From positions 23,871 through 48,318 of the forward strand of contig DBVS01000107.1 in NCBI GenBank assembly GCA_002308235.1: a DNA stretch of 24,448 nt, read 5' to 3'. Positions 23,363 to 24,448 of the stretch are shown piece by piece. Every line of letters starts with the position of its first letter. The first letter of the stretch is position 1. Made by a program: the position numbers and the translations under genes. The DNA comes from Lachnospiraceae bacterium UBA1258. GTDB taxonomy: Bacteria; Bacillota; Clostridia; Lachnospirales; Lachnospiraceae. The notes under the pieces are model-generated. The model was not told where the DNA came from. It made no database searches and saw nothing but the letters and a program-made list of their open reading frames with translations.

Positions 23363-23962
23363 TTGGGAAAAGTAGTGTATATCATGGGCAAGAGCTCTAC
23401 GGGGAAGGATACGATATTCAAGGAACTGCTTAAGGACAATCCTTATTCTTTGAAAACCGTCGTTCCTTATACCACCAGGCCCATCAGAGCGGGGGAACGG
23501 GACGGTGTCGAGTATTTCTTTGTGGACGAAGAAAGATTTCAGGACATGAAGAAATCCGGCAAGATCATTGAAGACAGGTGTTATCCTTCGGTTCACGGAC
23601 CTTGGAGATATTTTACCGCAGACGACGGGCAGATCGATTTTGCAAACAATTATATAACCATAGGCACCATCGAATCATACGTGAGACTTAAGGACTATTT
23701 CGGTAAGGACCGAATTATTCCCATCCTTGTGGAACTTGACGACGGAGTCAGACTTCAGCGTGCGTTAAACCGCGAGAGAAAGCAGAAAACTCCCAGATAT
23801 GAGGAGATGTGCAGAAGATTTCTGGCCGACAGTGAGGATTTTTCCGAAGAAAAGATCAGGGCAGCCGGAATCGAAGAGCGTTTTGTAAACAATGACTTAA
23901 AAGTGTGTCTTAACGAGATAAACCGCTTTATAAAACAGGAAATGGGCAAAGATGGACGTTAA
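23363..23962 (+). CDS. Divergent guanylate-kinase-like protein
   Basis: A 199-aa P-loop protein from a TTG start with AGGGA upstream, one base after the HD gene. The GMP-binding arm VVPYTTRPIRAGERDGVEYFFV matches guanylate kinase well. The Walker A is GKSSTGKDT rather than GPSGAGKST, the usual HGNYYGT region is HGPWRYF, and the IDVQG segment with its aspartate is replaced by IGTIES. The lid arginine region (RLQRALNRERKQKTPRYEEMCRR) is present. The protein is therefore a guanylate-kinase-fold NTP-binding protein whose substrate may not be GMP. It overlaps yaaR by 11 bases. Confidence 0.8.
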   Translation: MGKVVYIMGKSSTGKDTIFKELLKDNPYSLKTVVPYTTRPIRAGERDGVEYFFVDEERFQDMKKSGKIIEDRCYPSVHGPWRYFTADDGQIDFANNYITIGTIESYVRLKDYFGKDRIIPILVELDDGVRLQRALNRERKQKTPRYEEMCRRFLADSEDFSEEKIRAAGIEERFVNNDLKVCLNEINRFIKQEMGKDGR

Positions 23963-24392
23963 GGTTTCAGGGATCACCCAGTCGACTCCCGTTCAGGCCA
24001 CGCAGCCTGTACAGCAGACGAGCGAAGAATTCAAGTTCATGCTTATGAGCCGCATTGCCGAGGAGGACCTTCAGGCAAGGCTTTCTTCCCTTATGGACGA
24101 AATCACCATGCAGGGCGAAAGAATTTCCAAAAAGAAGGACATCAAGGACATGCGTCATTACCGCAGTCTCATCAAGGATTTCATGAATGAGATTGTGTCC
24201 CGTTCCCATGCTTTTTCCAGAGAAAATTTCCTTGACAGAAAGGGCCGTCACAGGGTTTACGGCATTATAAGACTCGTGGATCAGACCCTTGACGAGCTGG
24301 CGGAAGAGCTTATCAAAGAGCAGAAAGACAACCTGACGATCCTCCAGAAGATCGGAGACATCCGCGGTTTGATCCTTGATATTTTCACTTAA
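23952..24392 (+). CDS. yaaR: YaaR-family protein (DUF327)
   Basis: A 146-aa helical protein with the YaaR pattern: a Gln/Thr-rich N-terminus, then FKFMLMSRIAEEDLQARLSSLMDEITMQGERI, RHYRSLIKDFMNEIVSRSHAF and a C-terminal helix ending DIRGLILDIFT. In Bacillus the gene lies beside tmk and holB, and the same holB neighbour is seen here. The function is unknown. The start lies within the end of the guanylate-kinase-like gene. A small hairpin (TCACTTAA at 24385-24392 with TTAAGTGA at 24401-24408, no U tail) overlaps its stop. Confidence 0.9.
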   Translation: MDVKVSGITQSTPVQATQPVQQTSEEFKFMLMSRIAEEDLQARLSSLMDEITMQGERISKKKDIKDMRHYRSLIKDFMNEIVSRSHAFSRENFLDRKGRHRVYGIIRLVDQTLDELAEELIKEQKDNLTILQKIGDIRGLILDIFT

Positions 24393-24422
24393 GCGTACAT
24401 TTAAGTGAGCGAAGGGACGATA

Positions 24423-24448
24423 ATGGCTAATTTCAACGATATCATCGG
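24423..24448 (+). CDS. holB: Start of DNA polymerase III delta' subunit (holB), partial
   Basis: ATG at 24423 is preceded by GAAGGGA at a normal distance, and the visible residues MANFNDIIG match the usual start of HolB (F-DIIGQ). Together with yaaR just upstream this supports the clamp-loader delta' subunit. The gene continues beyond the right edge. Confidence 0.75.

Noticed and set aside
1..24448. Search for CRISPR arrays, tRNA or rRNA genes and transposases
   Set aside because: No regularly spaced repeats, no cloverleaf with T-loop sequence, and no transposase motifs were seen by eye on either strand.

Overview
The window looks like a chromosomal segment of a Lachnospiraceae-type member of the Clostridia (a low-to-moderate GC Gram-positive anaerobe of the Butyrivibrio/Roseburia kind). 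This rests on three things: a Tad/Flp pilus locus of the monoderm type with DUF5702 and DUF6382 proteins and no secretin, a YaaR (DUF327)-holB neighbourhood, and a small TSCPD protein beside murG. The genus is an inference. No rRNA, tRNA, IS element or CRISPR array is visible, and no gap between genes exceeds 300 bases.

Layout. 1-240 is the 3' end of an unidentified gene, followed by a strong intrinsic terminator (314-358) and a near-consensus promoter (400-428). 476-9218 is one tightly packed, mostly 4-base-overlapping Tad operon: A24 prepilin peptidase, TadZ/CpaE-like protein with a broken P-loop, CpaF ATPase, TadB, TadC with a large extracytoplasmic insert, a 57-aa Flp pilin, a DUF5702 TadG-like protein, a TadE protein with a duplicated Cys/His module, a second A24-like protein, a second small TadE-like protein, and a DUF6382 protein without an FHA domain. 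A 151-bp element with long, nearly perfect inverted arms (6706-6856) sits between the Shine-Dalgarno sequence and the start codon of the tadE gene. It is the most unusual structure in the window.

9215-10258 (minus) is a membrane acyltransferase, divergent from a rhomboid protease that is translationally coupled to a flavodoxin-SCP2 fusion. murG and a TSCPD gene follow on the minus strand, divergent from pgi. 15253-19845 is a Bce-type antimicrobial-peptide sensing and detoxification module (response regulator, intramembrane-sensing kinase, ABC ATPase, large FtsX permease), with an exact match to the BceR-type operator ahead of the ABC genes. A cytoplasmic heparinase II/III-like protein (minus) and a lipoprotein of unknown function come next. 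The window ends in a housekeeping-like operon: HD-domain protein with a GC-rich leader, divergent guanylate-kinase-like protein, YaaR and the first codons of holB.

How the genes work together. The Tad genes plausibly suffice to process, energise and assemble a thin Flp pilus across one membrane. The Bce genes form a complete sense-and-respond loop. The remaining genes (cell-wall precursor synthesis, glycolysis, membrane proteolysis, DNA replication) are ordinary core genes.
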